Source of the DNA: Campylobacteraceae bacterium
GTDB lineage: Bacteria; Campylobacterota; Campylobacteria; Campylobacterales; Sulfurovaceae
DNA length: 6,561 nucleotides
Direction: 5' to 3'
NCBI GenBank assembly: GCA_026985495.1
Contig: JALSQJ010000248.1
Location: forward strand, 1-6,561
Positions 1-5,994 of this stretch are shown piece by piece (position 1 is the stretch's first letter; every line of letters begins with the position of its first letter). The translations under genes were made by a program, and so were the position numbers. The notes below the pieces were generated by a model that did not search any database, was not told the DNA's origin, and worked only from the letters and a program-made list of their open reading frames with translations.

Positions 1-67
1 CATTAACCAATTTATAAGCCACACCAGAAGCACCAGCTCCTGTTCCTACAATACATACATCATACAT
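1..67 (-). CDS. GMC-family FAD-dependent oxidoreductase, N-terminus only (runs off the window)
   Basis: Only the first 22 codons are present, read leftwards from an ATG at 67-65. They encode MYDVCIVGTGAGASGVAYKL followed by VN. The GxGxxG pattern after a short hydrophobic beta strand is the dinucleotide-binding start of a Rossmann fold that holds FAD. A GGAG ribosome-binding site lies about 7 nt upstream, inside the end of the preceding gene. The start overlaps that gene's stop by 8 nt, a sign of translational coupling. The upstream partner looks like subunit 3 of gluconate 2-dehydrogenase, whose usual partner is a GMC-type flavoprotein, so this is probably the catalytic subunit that oxidises a sugar or polyol. 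It has no signal peptide of its own, which fits co-export with the Tat-tagged small subunit. The family call rests mainly on context, because a Rossmann start alone is not specific. Confidence 0.75.
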   Translation of the reverse strand, partial: MYDVCIVGTGAGASGVAYKLVN

Positions 68-578
68 TATAACTCTCCAATAGTTGGGCAAATGGTTTTT
101 TAGGTTGAGGTTGCCCTGTATGGTGTCTTACCCATCTCCAACCCAACTCATTTTTATTCCCTCCATAAATGGGGTCAGATAGTAAAGCTTCAAGGGTAAA
201 ATAGAGAACAAAAGAAATCCAATTTTGACCTAATTTACTTTTACTAAACTCTCTTAATCGTCTATCTTGCTCTTTTTGTGGAAGGGTTAAGAAATCATTA
301 TTTCGCTCCATTAGCTCTTTTACACCCTCTTTTAAAAAGGTAAGGTCAGATTTTAAAAAAGAGGAGTGCGTAGAGACATTAGCAAGGTATGATGTTGCTC
401 CAAACTCTTTAGCTGATGGAGCATCTAACCCCTCTGGGAAAAGAACATTTTGTACTGCTTCTATGGTTTTAAATAGCTCTATTTTTATGTGAGTTTTAGC
501 TTTTTGTGGTAGGAGTGCTAAACCTGTCCCTGCTAAAATAGTTGAGATAATAAATACTCTTCTTGTTATTTTTTTCAT
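60..578 (-). CDS. Gluconate 2-dehydrogenase subunit 3-like protein with Tat signal
   Basis: This is a 172-residue small subunit of a membrane-associated flavoprotein dehydrogenase. Residues 1-24 are a twin-arginine signal: T5-R6-R7-V8-F9-I10 fits the S/T-R-R-x-F-L consensus and is followed by a hydrophobic stretch to about residue 23. The mature part has features I associate with the Gluconate_2-dh3 family: an early AVQNVLFPEG helix (41-50), a DPIYGGN segment (135-141), GW at 146-147, and a proline-rich tail (QPQPKKPF, 157-163). In studied members this subunit carries the folded FAD subunit across the membrane by the Tat route and sits beside it in the periplasm. The next gene, overlapping by 8 nt, is that flavoprotein. 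No strong Shine-Dalgarno sequence precedes the ATG, and a TATGAT box lies only about 12 nt upstream, so the leader may be very short. The substrate cannot be read from the sequence. Confidence 0.82.
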   Translation of the reverse strand: MKKITRRVFIISTILAGTGLALLPQKAKTHIKIELFKTIEAVQNVLFPEGLDAPSAKEFGATSYLANVSTHSSFLKSDLTFLKEGVKELMERNNDFLTLPQKEQDRRLREFSKSKLGQNWISFVLYFTLEALLSDPIYGGNKNELGWRWVRHHTGQPQPKKPFAQLLESYNV

Positions 579-630
579 AACTGAACTATATCATATTTTC
601 TGTTTAGTGTTTGTATCCTATAAGAAGTTT

Positions 631-639
631 TGTTAGAAT
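631..639 (+). promoter_or_regulatory. Extended -10 promoter of yajQ
   Basis: TG at 631-632, one spacer base, then TAGAAT at 634-639 forms an extended -10 box (TGnTANAAT type). The predicted start site lies near 646, giving a leader of about 20 nt before the ATG at 668. No convincing -35 hexamer is seen, as is usual in Campylobacterota. The same ten bases, TGTTAGAATA, recur in front of the other plus-strand gene, at 5945-5954. Confidence 0.6.
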
Positions 640-667
640 ACAAAAAATAAAAAATGAGGAACAAATT

Positions 668-1165
668 ATGGCAAAAGAGCACTATTTTGATATTACAGCA
701 AAGTTAGATATGATGGAGATGAAGAATGCTATCATCATGGCACAAAAAGAGGTAGCTAACCGTTTTGATTTTAAGGGAATTGTTGCAGAAATAAACTTTA
801 ATGAAAAAGCAAAAATAGTTAGTTTAAGTAGCTCTAGTGAGCAGAAAATTGATGCATTGAAAGATATACTTATCTCTAAACTTATTAAACGTAATATTGC
901 AGGTAAATCACTTGAAGAGGTAAAAACAGAGGGTATTTCTGGTGGAAATACTAAGATTATTTATAAAATTGTCGATAGTATTGAAAAAGATGAAGCAAAA
1001 GAGATTGTTAAAGCGATTAAAGCTCTAAAGTTAAAAGTAACCCCCTCTATTCAAGGTGATGAGGTGCGTGTAAGTGGAAAAAAAATTGATGATTTACAAA
1101 AAGTAATAGCAGAGGTTAAAAGACTTGATTTAAAAGCTCCTTTGGTATTTGGTAACTTTAAGTAA
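668..1165 (+). CDS. yajQ: YajQ-family nucleotide-binding protein (cyclic di-GMP effector family)
   Basis: This encodes a 165-residue cytoplasmic protein, close to the usual family length (about 163 in E. coli). Recognisable family segments are the N-terminal FDITAKLDMMEMKNAI (7-22), the RFDFKG motif (32-37), SLEEVKTEGISGGN (81-94), the IVDSIEKDEAKEIVKAIK helix (101-118), VTPSIQGDEVRVSGKK (124-139), and a C-terminus ending in FGNFK. The fold known for the family is two ferredoxin-like domains. Members have been reported to bind cyclic di-GMP and nucleic acid or nucleotides, and in Xanthomonas one acts through a transcription factor; the role here is inferred from family only. I chose ATG 668 because GAGGA (656-660) lies 7 nt upstream and the family N-terminus begins there. 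An in-frame ATG at 611 would add 19 residues unlike the family and would lie upstream of the promoter. The gene stands alone, divergent from the dehydrogenase unit. Confidence 0.93.
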   Translation: MAKEHYFDITAKLDMMEMKNAIIMAQKEVANRFDFKGIVAEINFNEKAKIVSLSSSSEQKIDALKDILISKLIKRNIAGKSLEEVKTEGISGGNTKIIYKIVDSIEKDEAKEIVKAIKALKLKVTPSIQGDEVRVSGKKIDDLQKVIAEVKRLDLKAPLVFGNFK

Positions 1166-1182
1166 ATCATGAATATAAATCT

Positions 1183-1240
1183 TTCTACCCATCTATTTCC
1201 TAACAACCTTAGAATGGGTAGAACATATAGTTATAACTAT
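1183..1240. other. Inverted repeat plus perfect palindrome between convergent genes; possible weak terminator
   Basis: Between the convergent ends of yajQ and the Fe-S gene lies a perfect 10-bp inverted repeat: TTCTACCCAT at 1183-1192 and ATGGGTAGAA at 1214-1223, with a 21-nt loop. It is followed by a perfect 14-bp palindrome, ATAGTTATAACTAT, at 1227-1240. The position suits a bidirectional terminator. However, the loop is long and neither strand has a proper T-tract after the stem, so a standard intrinsic terminator is not well supported. The rest of the 90-nt gap shows nothing else. Confidence 0.4.
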
Positions 1241-1255
1241 CTCACTGACCTACGG

Positions 1256-2554
1256 TTACTTCTTTAACGCCTCAGCAATCAACTCCAATGGATTTTTAAA
1301 TACTGTTTCAACCTCTGCACTATTTAAAGCTTCACTCAACTGAACTCTACAAGCAGAACATTCAGCACTTACATAGTGAGCTTTTGTCTCTTTTATCATC
1401 GCAGCTTTTGGTTTTCCTGCAAGTTCAGCAAAATGGAACTTTTCAGTCTGCATTGTAACTCCACCAAATCCACAACATCTGTCTGAATTACTCATCTCTA
1501 CCATTGGATAGTTTGGAGCTAATAGGTTTCTTGGCTCTTTATATATCCCTTGAACCTTCTTTGCGTGACATGGGTCATGGTAGGTTACAGAGGTGTCAAA
1601 TGTTCCTTTTGTTTTTAAAATCTCTTGAAGAGGGGTATTGTTATCGAGCCACTCTGTTGCCATAAAAATTTTCTCTGCAACCTTTTTGGCTCTTGCTTCC
1701 CACTCTGGCATATTGTGGTTTTTAAAAAATAGTTGCCAATCATGTTTGACCATAGCAGAGCAGGTTGCCTCTGGGATAAGCATTGCATCACACTCATTCA
1801 TAAAACTTTCAAAATATTCAATATTGGCTTTTGTCATACGCTCAACCGAATCTATAGCACCTGTAAAGTAGGCAGGTGCTCCACAACACTGTTGCTCTTT
1901 TGGGATAAAAATATCAATATTTAGCTCTTTTAAAATCTCTACTAAACTCTCTCCAATCCCTAAATAGTTGTAGTTTGCAAGACACCCAATAAAGAGTGCT
2001 ACTCGGATGTTTGGTCTTTTTTGTTTAGGTGCTAAAATCTCTTCAGGATAGCTGTTTAGAAAACTTACTCTTGAAAGAGAGGGGAGTAGGCGACCTTTTT
2101 TAACCATTGGAAATGAAAATCTTGCTCTCTCTCCTCCTTTTACTTTATCTTCTTGTAAAGCACAGGTTTTAAACATTAGCCCAAACTTCATCACAAAGTC
2201 CATCACTTTACGGTGTTCGAGTAGGTAGAAGATGACTCTTTTATACCATGCTATTCCAAATTTATCAGCAATATCAGCACGAACCTCCTCAATGACCATA
2301 TCGGTAGGAAGTGTGTTAGGACATACATCTACACAATTGGTACATAAAAAACAGCTCTCAAATATATTTTTTGCTGTTTTGTCTAGCTCTAAATTACCTT
2401 GTTGGTACTCTCCTAAGAGGTCAATAAAGCCTCTAGGGGAGGTAACTTCATCTGAATTTACTTGGTGAATAGTACAGACAGGAATACACTTCCCACACTT
2501 TACACAATCATCTGCTATTGCTTGAAAATTAAAAATATCTTCTACTCTTTTCAA
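1256..2554 (-). CDS. GlcF-like (Fe-S)-binding protein with CCG domains
   Basis: This is a 432-residue cytoplasmic or membrane-peripheral electron-transfer protein. The N-terminus carries two ferredoxin-type [4Fe-4S] motifs: C17-x2-C20-x2-C23-x3-C27 and C68-x2-C71-x2-C74-x3-C78-P. Two CCG (cysteine-rich) modules follow: the first has C191, C223-C224-G and C265; the second has DPC at 327-329, C360-C361-G and C399/C402. This layout and length match the iron-sulfur subunit of glycolate oxidase and related lactate or heterodisulfide-reductase-type subunits. All expected cysteines are present, so it should be functional. The usual FAD partner (GlcD/LldD-like) is not in the window, so substrate and partner are unknown and I give no symbol. 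The start must be TTG (2554-2552): no ATG or GTG lies between the in-frame upstream stop and the first cysteine motif, and a GAGAG site lies about 7 nt upstream. It follows argF by 49 nt on the same strand. Confidence 0.85.
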   Translation of the reverse strand: MKRVEDIFNFQAIADDCVKCGKCIPVCTIHQVNSDEVTSPRGFIDLLGEYQQGNLELDKTAKNIFESCFLCTNCVDVCPNTLPTDMVIEEVRADIADKFGIAWYKRVIFYLLEHRKVMDFVMKFGLMFKTCALQEDKVKGGERARFSFPMVKKGRLLPSLSRVSFLNSYPEEILAPKQKRPNIRVALFIGCLANYNYLGIGESLVEILKELNIDIFIPKEQQCCGAPAYFTGAIDSVERMTKANIEYFESFMNECDAMLIPEATCSAMVKHDWQLFFKNHNMPEWEARAKKVAEKIFMATEWLDNNTPLQEILKTKGTFDTSVTYHDPCHAKKVQGIYKEPRNLLAPNYPMVEMSNSDRCCGFGGVTMQTEKFHFAELAGKPKAAMIKETKAHYVSAECSACRVQLSEALNSAEVETVFKNPLELIAEALKK

Positions 2555-2603
2555 ATTGTTTCTCTCTTTATAGTAATATATCTATTCTTATACAGAGATA
2601 TTC

Positions 2604-3527
2604 TTAATCTTGGCGATGTTGGTCAAGCCAAACCATAATACCTTTTTGTGCATGAAGTCTATTTTCGGCTTCACTAAAGATAGCTTCTGCATGTTTCTCA
2701 AAGGTCTCTTCGCTTACTTCATATCCTCTATAGGCAGGAAGACAGTGTAAAAAGATAGCCTCTTTTTGTGCTAGACTCATTAAACTCTCATCGACAATGT
2801 AGCCATCAAAAGCTTTTAATCTAATCTCTTTCTCATCTTCTTGCCCCATAGAGACCCATGTATCGGTAGTTACGACATTGCAATCTTTTACAGCAATTTG
2901 TGGGTCGTTACTAAAGCTTATCTTTGCACCACTTACTTTGGCAAACTCTAAAGCCTCTTTGACAATGGATTTATCACACTCATACCCTTTTGGAGTTGCA
3001 ACGCGTAGCTCAAAACCAAGTTTAGCAGATAACATAAGCCATGAGTGTGCCATATTATTTCCATCACCAACATAGGCAACAACAGGATTAGTTATCCCAA
3101 ATTCAATTATGGTTAGGTAGTCGGTCATAAGTTGAACAGGATGATAGCTATCTGTAAGACCATTGATAACAGGTACTTTTGAGTAAGCTGCAAACTCTTC
3201 AAGTTTACTCTGTTCAAAGGTTCTTATCATCACCATATCGACCATACGGCTAATGACTCTTGATGTATCTTTCATTGGTTCACCACGTCCTAATTGAATA
3301 TCATTAGAGGACAAAAATAGACCCACTCCACCGAGTTGATAGATACCTGTTTCAAAACTTACACGGGTTCTTGTAGAACTCTTTTCAAAAATCATACCAA
3401 GTGTCTGTTTATCCATATATGGTTTAAAGTTTTTGGCTTTTGTTTCAGCTTTTATCTGCTGTGCTAAGGTAATCATCTCTAAAATTTCAGTTTTTTCAAA
3501 ATCTTTTAGGCTTAAAAAGTGTCTCAT
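2604..3527 (-). CDS. argF: Ornithine carbamoyltransferase
   Basis: This 307-residue cytoplasmic enzyme joins carbamoyl phosphate and ornithine to make citrulline in arginine biosynthesis. The carbamoyl-phosphate loop is SSTRTR (50-55), with R102-T-F as the second contact region. HPVQ (129-132) is the HPxQ motif; family members often have HPTQ or [14 protein letters not shown] (154-163) and DTWVSMGQE (222-230, the SMG loop) bind ornithine. HCLPAYRG (261-268) supplies the conserved catalytic cysteine. The length is normal for bacterial anabolic ArgF. The ATG at 3527 is preceded by GAGGA with 7-nt spacing. An extended -10 box lies 52-60 nt upstream, so it probably has its own promoter apart from the phosphatase before it. 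No other arginine gene is in the window, which fits scattered arg genes in this phylum. No ARG-box operator could be identified by eye. Confidence 0.96.
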   Translation of the reverse strand: MRHFLSLKDFEKTEILEMITLAQQIKAETKAKNFKPYMDKQTLGMIFEKSSTRTRVSFETGIYQLGGVGLFLSSNDIQLGRGEPMKDTSRVISRMVDMVMIRTFEQSKLEEFAAYSKVPVINGLTDSYHPVQLMTDYLTIIEFGITNPVVAYVGDGNNMAHSWLMLSAKLGFELRVATPKGYECDKSIVKEALEFAKVSGAKISFSNDPQIAVKDCNVVTTDTWVSMGQEDEKEIRLKAFDGYIVDESLMSLAQKEAIFLHCLPAYRGYEVSEETFEKHAEAIFSEAENRLHAQKGIMVWLDQHRQD

Positions 3528-3578
3528 TGGGAGTTCCTCATTGCTTGGTGTAGCAGTATGTTTTAAATTAAGGGAGCC

Positions 3579-3587
3579 ATTTTACCA
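3579..3587 (-). promoter_or_regulatory. Extended -10 promoter of argF
   Basis: Read on the minus strand, TG, one G, then TAAAAT forms an extended -10 box. It lies in the 68-nt gap between the phosphatase stop and the argF start. The predicted start site is near 3572, leaving about 45 nt of leader. There is no clear -35 hexamer. The site suggests that argF is transcribed independently of the membrane-protein operon, although readthrough is possible because no strong terminator is visible in the gap. Confidence 0.5.
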
Positions 3588-3595
3588 TAAAGATT

Positions 3596-4447
3596 TTAAT
3601 TTACAAAATCAAAGAGTATATTGTATCTCTGGTTGGCTTTTTTTTGTAATTTTTCAAATGGTACACTATCAAATGATAGTTTATCTTGTTGCACAATAGC
3701 ACACGATAGAGAATCTCCATAAATAGCAGAGGTATCAATACATATTTTATTTTTAAATTGTCTAATATTTGGTTGAGAGAGGTGTCCAAAAATATGGTAG
3801 TGCTGATTATCTTTTGCCTCCTCTTTTAGGTATGGTAGAAGTTTGTCAAGAGGCATGTTAGGGTTTTTACTTCGAGAGCGACACTTAACCATTCTCTTTT
3901 CTGCCTCTTCTCCTTTTTGTGCTAAATATTTTTCAGGACAAGGAGCATGGGTTAATGTAACTGAAAAATTATCATTATAGTTATATTTATACCAAATACT
4001 ACAGTAGCTATATAGCTCTAAAAAGAGTGACTTTAAATGAGGCTCTTTTTCTAAAAGTTCTACACTATTGTAGTATAGTTTTCTATTTTTAATAGTTTTT
4101 TCATTTATGATTAGTGTAGGGTCATTCACAATATATCTATAGACCATCTCTTCATGGTTCCCTAAAATAAGATATAGTTTTTGTCTATTTCGATTTAAAT
4201 GTTTAAAATTAGCATAAATAAATTCAATGGTTTCTGTAAGTTTCTTATCTGAACCTTTGTCTATAAAGTCACCAAGTAAAACAATAGACCTATTTTTGCT
4301 TTTTGAAGTTGTTTGAAGTAGATTGTTTTTATCAATGGTAAAACCTTGTTTAAGCAACAAGGTTTTTAACTCATCAATACAACCGTGTATATCACCTATA
4401 ATTATATATGAGCTATCTATAGGTAGAGTGTTATCTCTTTTAATCAA
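3596..4447 (-). CDS. Calcineurin-like metallophosphoesterase (PrpA/ApaH-like)
   Basis: This is a 283-residue cytoplasmic protein with the full metal-binding signature of the family: GDIHG (18-22), GDFIDKG (59-65, family form GDxVDRG), GNHE (96-99), a later metal histidine H167 in LTHAPCP, and GH (221-222). The closing strand CIDTSAIYGDSLSC resembles the 'iDtGa.yGg.Lta' end seen in bacterial Ser/Thr phosphatase-like and Ap4A hydrolase-like members. It likely hydrolyses phosphoesters with two metal ions. Protein phosphatase, dinucleoside tetraphosphatase and other activities cannot be told apart here. The insert between GNHE and H167 is long, about 65 residues. The start is TTG (4447-4445): an in-frame TAG, the upstream gene's own stop, lies 9 nt before it, and no ATG or GTG occurs before the GDIHG strand. 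A weak TAGAG ribosome site at the upstream stop implies translational coupling. Confidence 0.85.
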   Translation of the reverse strand: MIKRDNTLPIDSSYIIIGDIHGCIDELKTLLLKQGFTIDKNNLLQTTSKSKNRSIVLLGDFIDKGSDKKLTETIEFIYANFKHLNRNRQKLYLILGNHEEMVYRYIVNDPTLIINEKTIKNRKLYYNSVELLEKEPHLKSLFLELYSYCSIWYKYNYNDNFSVTLTHAPCPEKYLAQKGEEAEKRMVKCRSRSKNPNMPLDKLLPYLKEEAKDNQHYHIFGHLSQPNIRQFKNKICIDTSAIYGDSLSCAIVQQDKLSFDSVPFEKLQKKANQRYNILFDFVN

Positions 4448-4456
4448 AAAATAACT

Positions 4457-4873
4457 CTACTTAATATTAATATCTCTTCTTGCTGCATTTAGTTCAATAA
4501 TAAATCCACCCGTAGCATCAATTAGAGACATCATTCCTAAAATTAAAAAAGTTGCATTTTGAGCCCATGAGACCATAAAAAACATAACAACGAAAATAAT
4601 AGCAACAACAAAGCTAAGTAGAGTCTCTGTAGCTCCAAAACTATTAGCCGTAGCAGCTTTTGAGATTTCAATAAATAGTGCAAATGAACCTACAATTAGA
4701 AAGACTTCTCTAACTCTTAAAACAAAATCTCGTTCAGGACTAATATGGTGAACTAAGACTGTCGAGTTGAGTGATAAATCTTTTAACATACCAATATAAT
4801 CATGTCCTAAATGAAGAGAGACATAAGCCAATAGCACCCATGTGAATGTAGAGATTCCTGTAATAAAAAACAT
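4457..4873 (-). CDS. Small multi-spanning membrane protein of unknown function
   Basis: I do not recognise this 138-residue protein. By eye it has about four hydrophobic segments: residues 3-22, 55-71, 84-103 and 107-127. Charged residues lie in or beside them (E69, K72, D119, E127), and the tail is basic (AARRDI), which should stay in the cytoplasm. The loop after the first segment is polar and holds HLGHDY and VHHISPERD, so its histidines could bind a metal or ligand; that is speculation. It is not an NfeD-type partner, which usually accompanies SPFH proteins, since no soluble OB-fold region is present. I chose ATG 4873 because AAAAGGA lies about 5 nt upstream. A start at 4918 would add 15 polar residues and run 26 nt back into the SPFH gene. 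It lies 19 nt after that gene and 9 nt before the phosphatase, so all three are probably co-transcribed. Confidence 0.75.
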   Translation of the reverse strand: MFFITGISTFTWVLLAYVSLHLGHDYIGMLKDLSLNSTVLVHHISPERDFVLRVREVFLIVGSFALFIEISKAATANSFGATETLLSFVVAIIFVVMFFMVSWAQNATFLILGMMSLIDATGGFIIELNAARRDINIK

Positions 4874-4892
4874 TTTTTTCCTTTTATCGTAT

Positions 4893-5789
4893 TTATTTAG
4901 TATCGTTAAGTGTAGCACGAGTCATATATTCTGCATTCATTACTTTTTCCATTGGTTGTTGTACATCGGTAGGATAAAGAACAAATTTTGAGTTGCTAGA
5001 TGAAGATAACTCTTTCATAGAGTCAATATAGGCTGTTTTGGTTAAAAATTGCATAATTTTTTCATCTGAAAGAGTAGGCATTAACTCTTTTAAATCTTTA
5101 ATAACTTTATGCGTTGCTTCTGCTCGTTTTTCAATAAGTACTTTTTCACTGTCTGCATGAAGTTCATGTACTTTATGGTCAGATTCAGCTTTAAGAATAG
5201 CAGCTTTACTCTCTTTTTCTGCAACAATCTCTTTCTCCATAGCATCTTTAATAGATGCTGGAGGTGAGATATTTTCAAATTTAACAACAACAACTTCAAT
5301 CCCCCAACGAGAAGCATCTTTTTGCATATGTTCTCGTATATCTTTAGCGATACTATCTTGTTGTTTTTGGATATCATTTAAATTCATTTGACCAAGTTTA
5401 TTAAGGGTACTACTCATTACCAAACTTTTAATAGACTCTTGATAATCTTCGACATCCATTACTGCTTTTAAAGCATCTTTAACTTTAATCATAATAATCA
5501 TATCAACCACTAAGTTAATATTATCTTTTGTAATAATCTCTTGTGCAGGCGGGTCAATAGGGTGCTCTTTTAAGGTGATTTCCCCAACAACTACTTCTAT
5601 TCCTGGGATATATCGATTTATCCCCTCATAAATAACTCTATCTTTACCTAGTCTATTATCTAATACAACTGCTTTTTGGGATTCAACAATCATCACAGGG
5701 AGAAATTTTTCTAGCCCTCCCGTATAATAGAGAACTACCAACGCAGCTAAAATTAAGAATATAGCGACTATCCAATAAATTGCATCCAT
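4893..5789 (-). CDS. SPFH/band-7 (stomatin-prohibitin-like) membrane protein
   Basis: This 298-residue protein has one N-terminal membrane anchor (residues 4-22). The SPFH domain follows, about 32-178. It shows family hallmarks: EGINRYIPGIE (55-65), the PP-x-EIITKDNINLVVD core (80-96), LNKLGQMNLNDI (129-140), and WGIEVVVVKFENISPP (162-177). A charged, alanine- and glutamate-rich coiled coil covers about 180-236. The C-terminus contains a short FVLYPTD strand-like piece typical of the paraslipin/QmcA group. Such proteins assemble into large membrane rings or microdomains and often act as scaffolds for proteases or other membrane proteins; the role here is unknown. The ATG has an AAGGA site upstream (spacing about 9 nt) and a leader of roughly 70 nt from TATAAT boxes. 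It is the first gene of the unit, with the small membrane protein 19 nt downstream. Confidence 0.9.
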   Translation of the reverse strand: MDAIYWIVAIFLILAALVVLYYTGGLEKFLPVMIVESQKAVVLDNRLGKDRVIYEGINRYIPGIEVVVGEITLKEHPIDPPAQEIITKDNINLVVDMIIMIKVKDALKAVMDVEDYQESIKSLVMSSTLNKLGQMNLNDIQKQQDSIAKDIREHMQKDASRWGIEVVVVKFENISPPASIKDAMEKEIVAEKESKAAILKAESDHKVHELHADSEKVLIEKRAEATHKVIKDLKELMPTLSDEKIMQFLTKTAYIDSMKELSSSSNSKFVLYPTDVQQPMEKVMNAEYMTRATLNDTK

Positions 5790-5850
5790 GATTACATTTC
5801 CTTTTTTTTAATTTTTTTTGTTAATCCATAGTTTTGTGAATAAAAAAAAT

Positions 5851-5873
5851 ATTATATTATATTTATTATTATA
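5851..5873 (-). promoter_or_regulatory. Cluster of TATAAT -10 boxes upstream of the SPFH operon
   Basis: On the minus strand, perfect TATAAT hexamers lie at 5873-5868, 5861-5856 and 5856-5851. The first is the best candidate because it sits farthest from the A/T run and beside a GC-containing element; it would give a leader of about 70 nt before the SPFH start. No good -35 is visible. AT-rich DNA makes such hexamers common, so which one is used is uncertain. Confidence 0.45.
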
Positions 5874-5902
5874 GCGAATAAATATAGTGGACGCTATAGT
5901 AA
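5866..5902. promoter_or_regulatory. Imperfect inverted repeat in the divergent promoter region; possible operator
   Basis: TATAGCG (5870-5876) and CGCTATA (5892-5898) form a perfect 7-bp inverted repeat around 15 nt. It extends outward to 11 pairs with one G-T mismatch (5866-5876 with 5892-5902). The left arm covers the best -10 box of the SPFH operon, so a bound protein could block it. A third TATAG word at 5883 lies between the arms, so TATAG recurs at 5870, 5883 and 5895, about one helical turn apart. The binding protein is unknown. Confidence 0.35.
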
Positions 5903-5944
5903 AAGTGAAAAAAAGTGATTTAAAAGAAAACTTAGTAAAATTTA

Positions 5945-5953
5945 TGTTAGAAT
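5945..5953 (+). promoter_or_regulatory. Extended -10 promoter of the tandem-repeat membrane protein
   Basis: TG (5945-5946), one base, then TAGAAT (5948-5953) is the same extended -10 box as in front of yajQ. The predicted start site near 5960 gives a leader of about 35 nt to the TTG start at 5995. The box overlaps the stop of a very short chance reading frame, which I do not treat as a gene. Confidence 0.55.
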
Positions 5954-5994
5954 AGTTATATAAAATTTATACTTTACCAACAAAAAGGAACATT

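Noticed and set aside
611..667. Longer N-terminus for yajQ from ATG 611
   Set aside because: The extra 19 residues do not fit the family, and the likely promoter at 631-639 lies inside them. ATG 668 has a good GAGGA site.
2578..2601. Small hairpin (ATATCT/AGATAT) between argF and the Fe-S gene as a terminator
   Set aside because: The stem is 6 bp, nearly all A/T, with a 12-nt loop and no T-tract, so it would not terminate reliably.
1615..3075. Several short open frames (60-78 codons) opposite or within the Fe-S and argF genes
   Set aside because: They lie inside strongly supported genes in other frames, without ribosome sites or recognisable motifs.
4874..4918. Longer start for the small membrane protein at 4918
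   Set aside because: It would overlap the SPFH gene by 26 nt and add a polar tail. ATG 4873 has a strong AAAAGGA site right before it.
5801..5850. Runs of A/T upstream of the SPFH gene as a phase-variation tract
   Set aside because: The runs are about 8-9 bases and sit in the leader of an AT-rich genome. They are not in a coding region or between promoter elements, so switching is not supported.
5887..5955. A 22-codon plus-strand frame from GTG 5887, ending just before the repeat protein's leader
   Set aside because: It has no ribosome-binding site, lies upstream of and across the -10 box, and is short enough to occur by chance.
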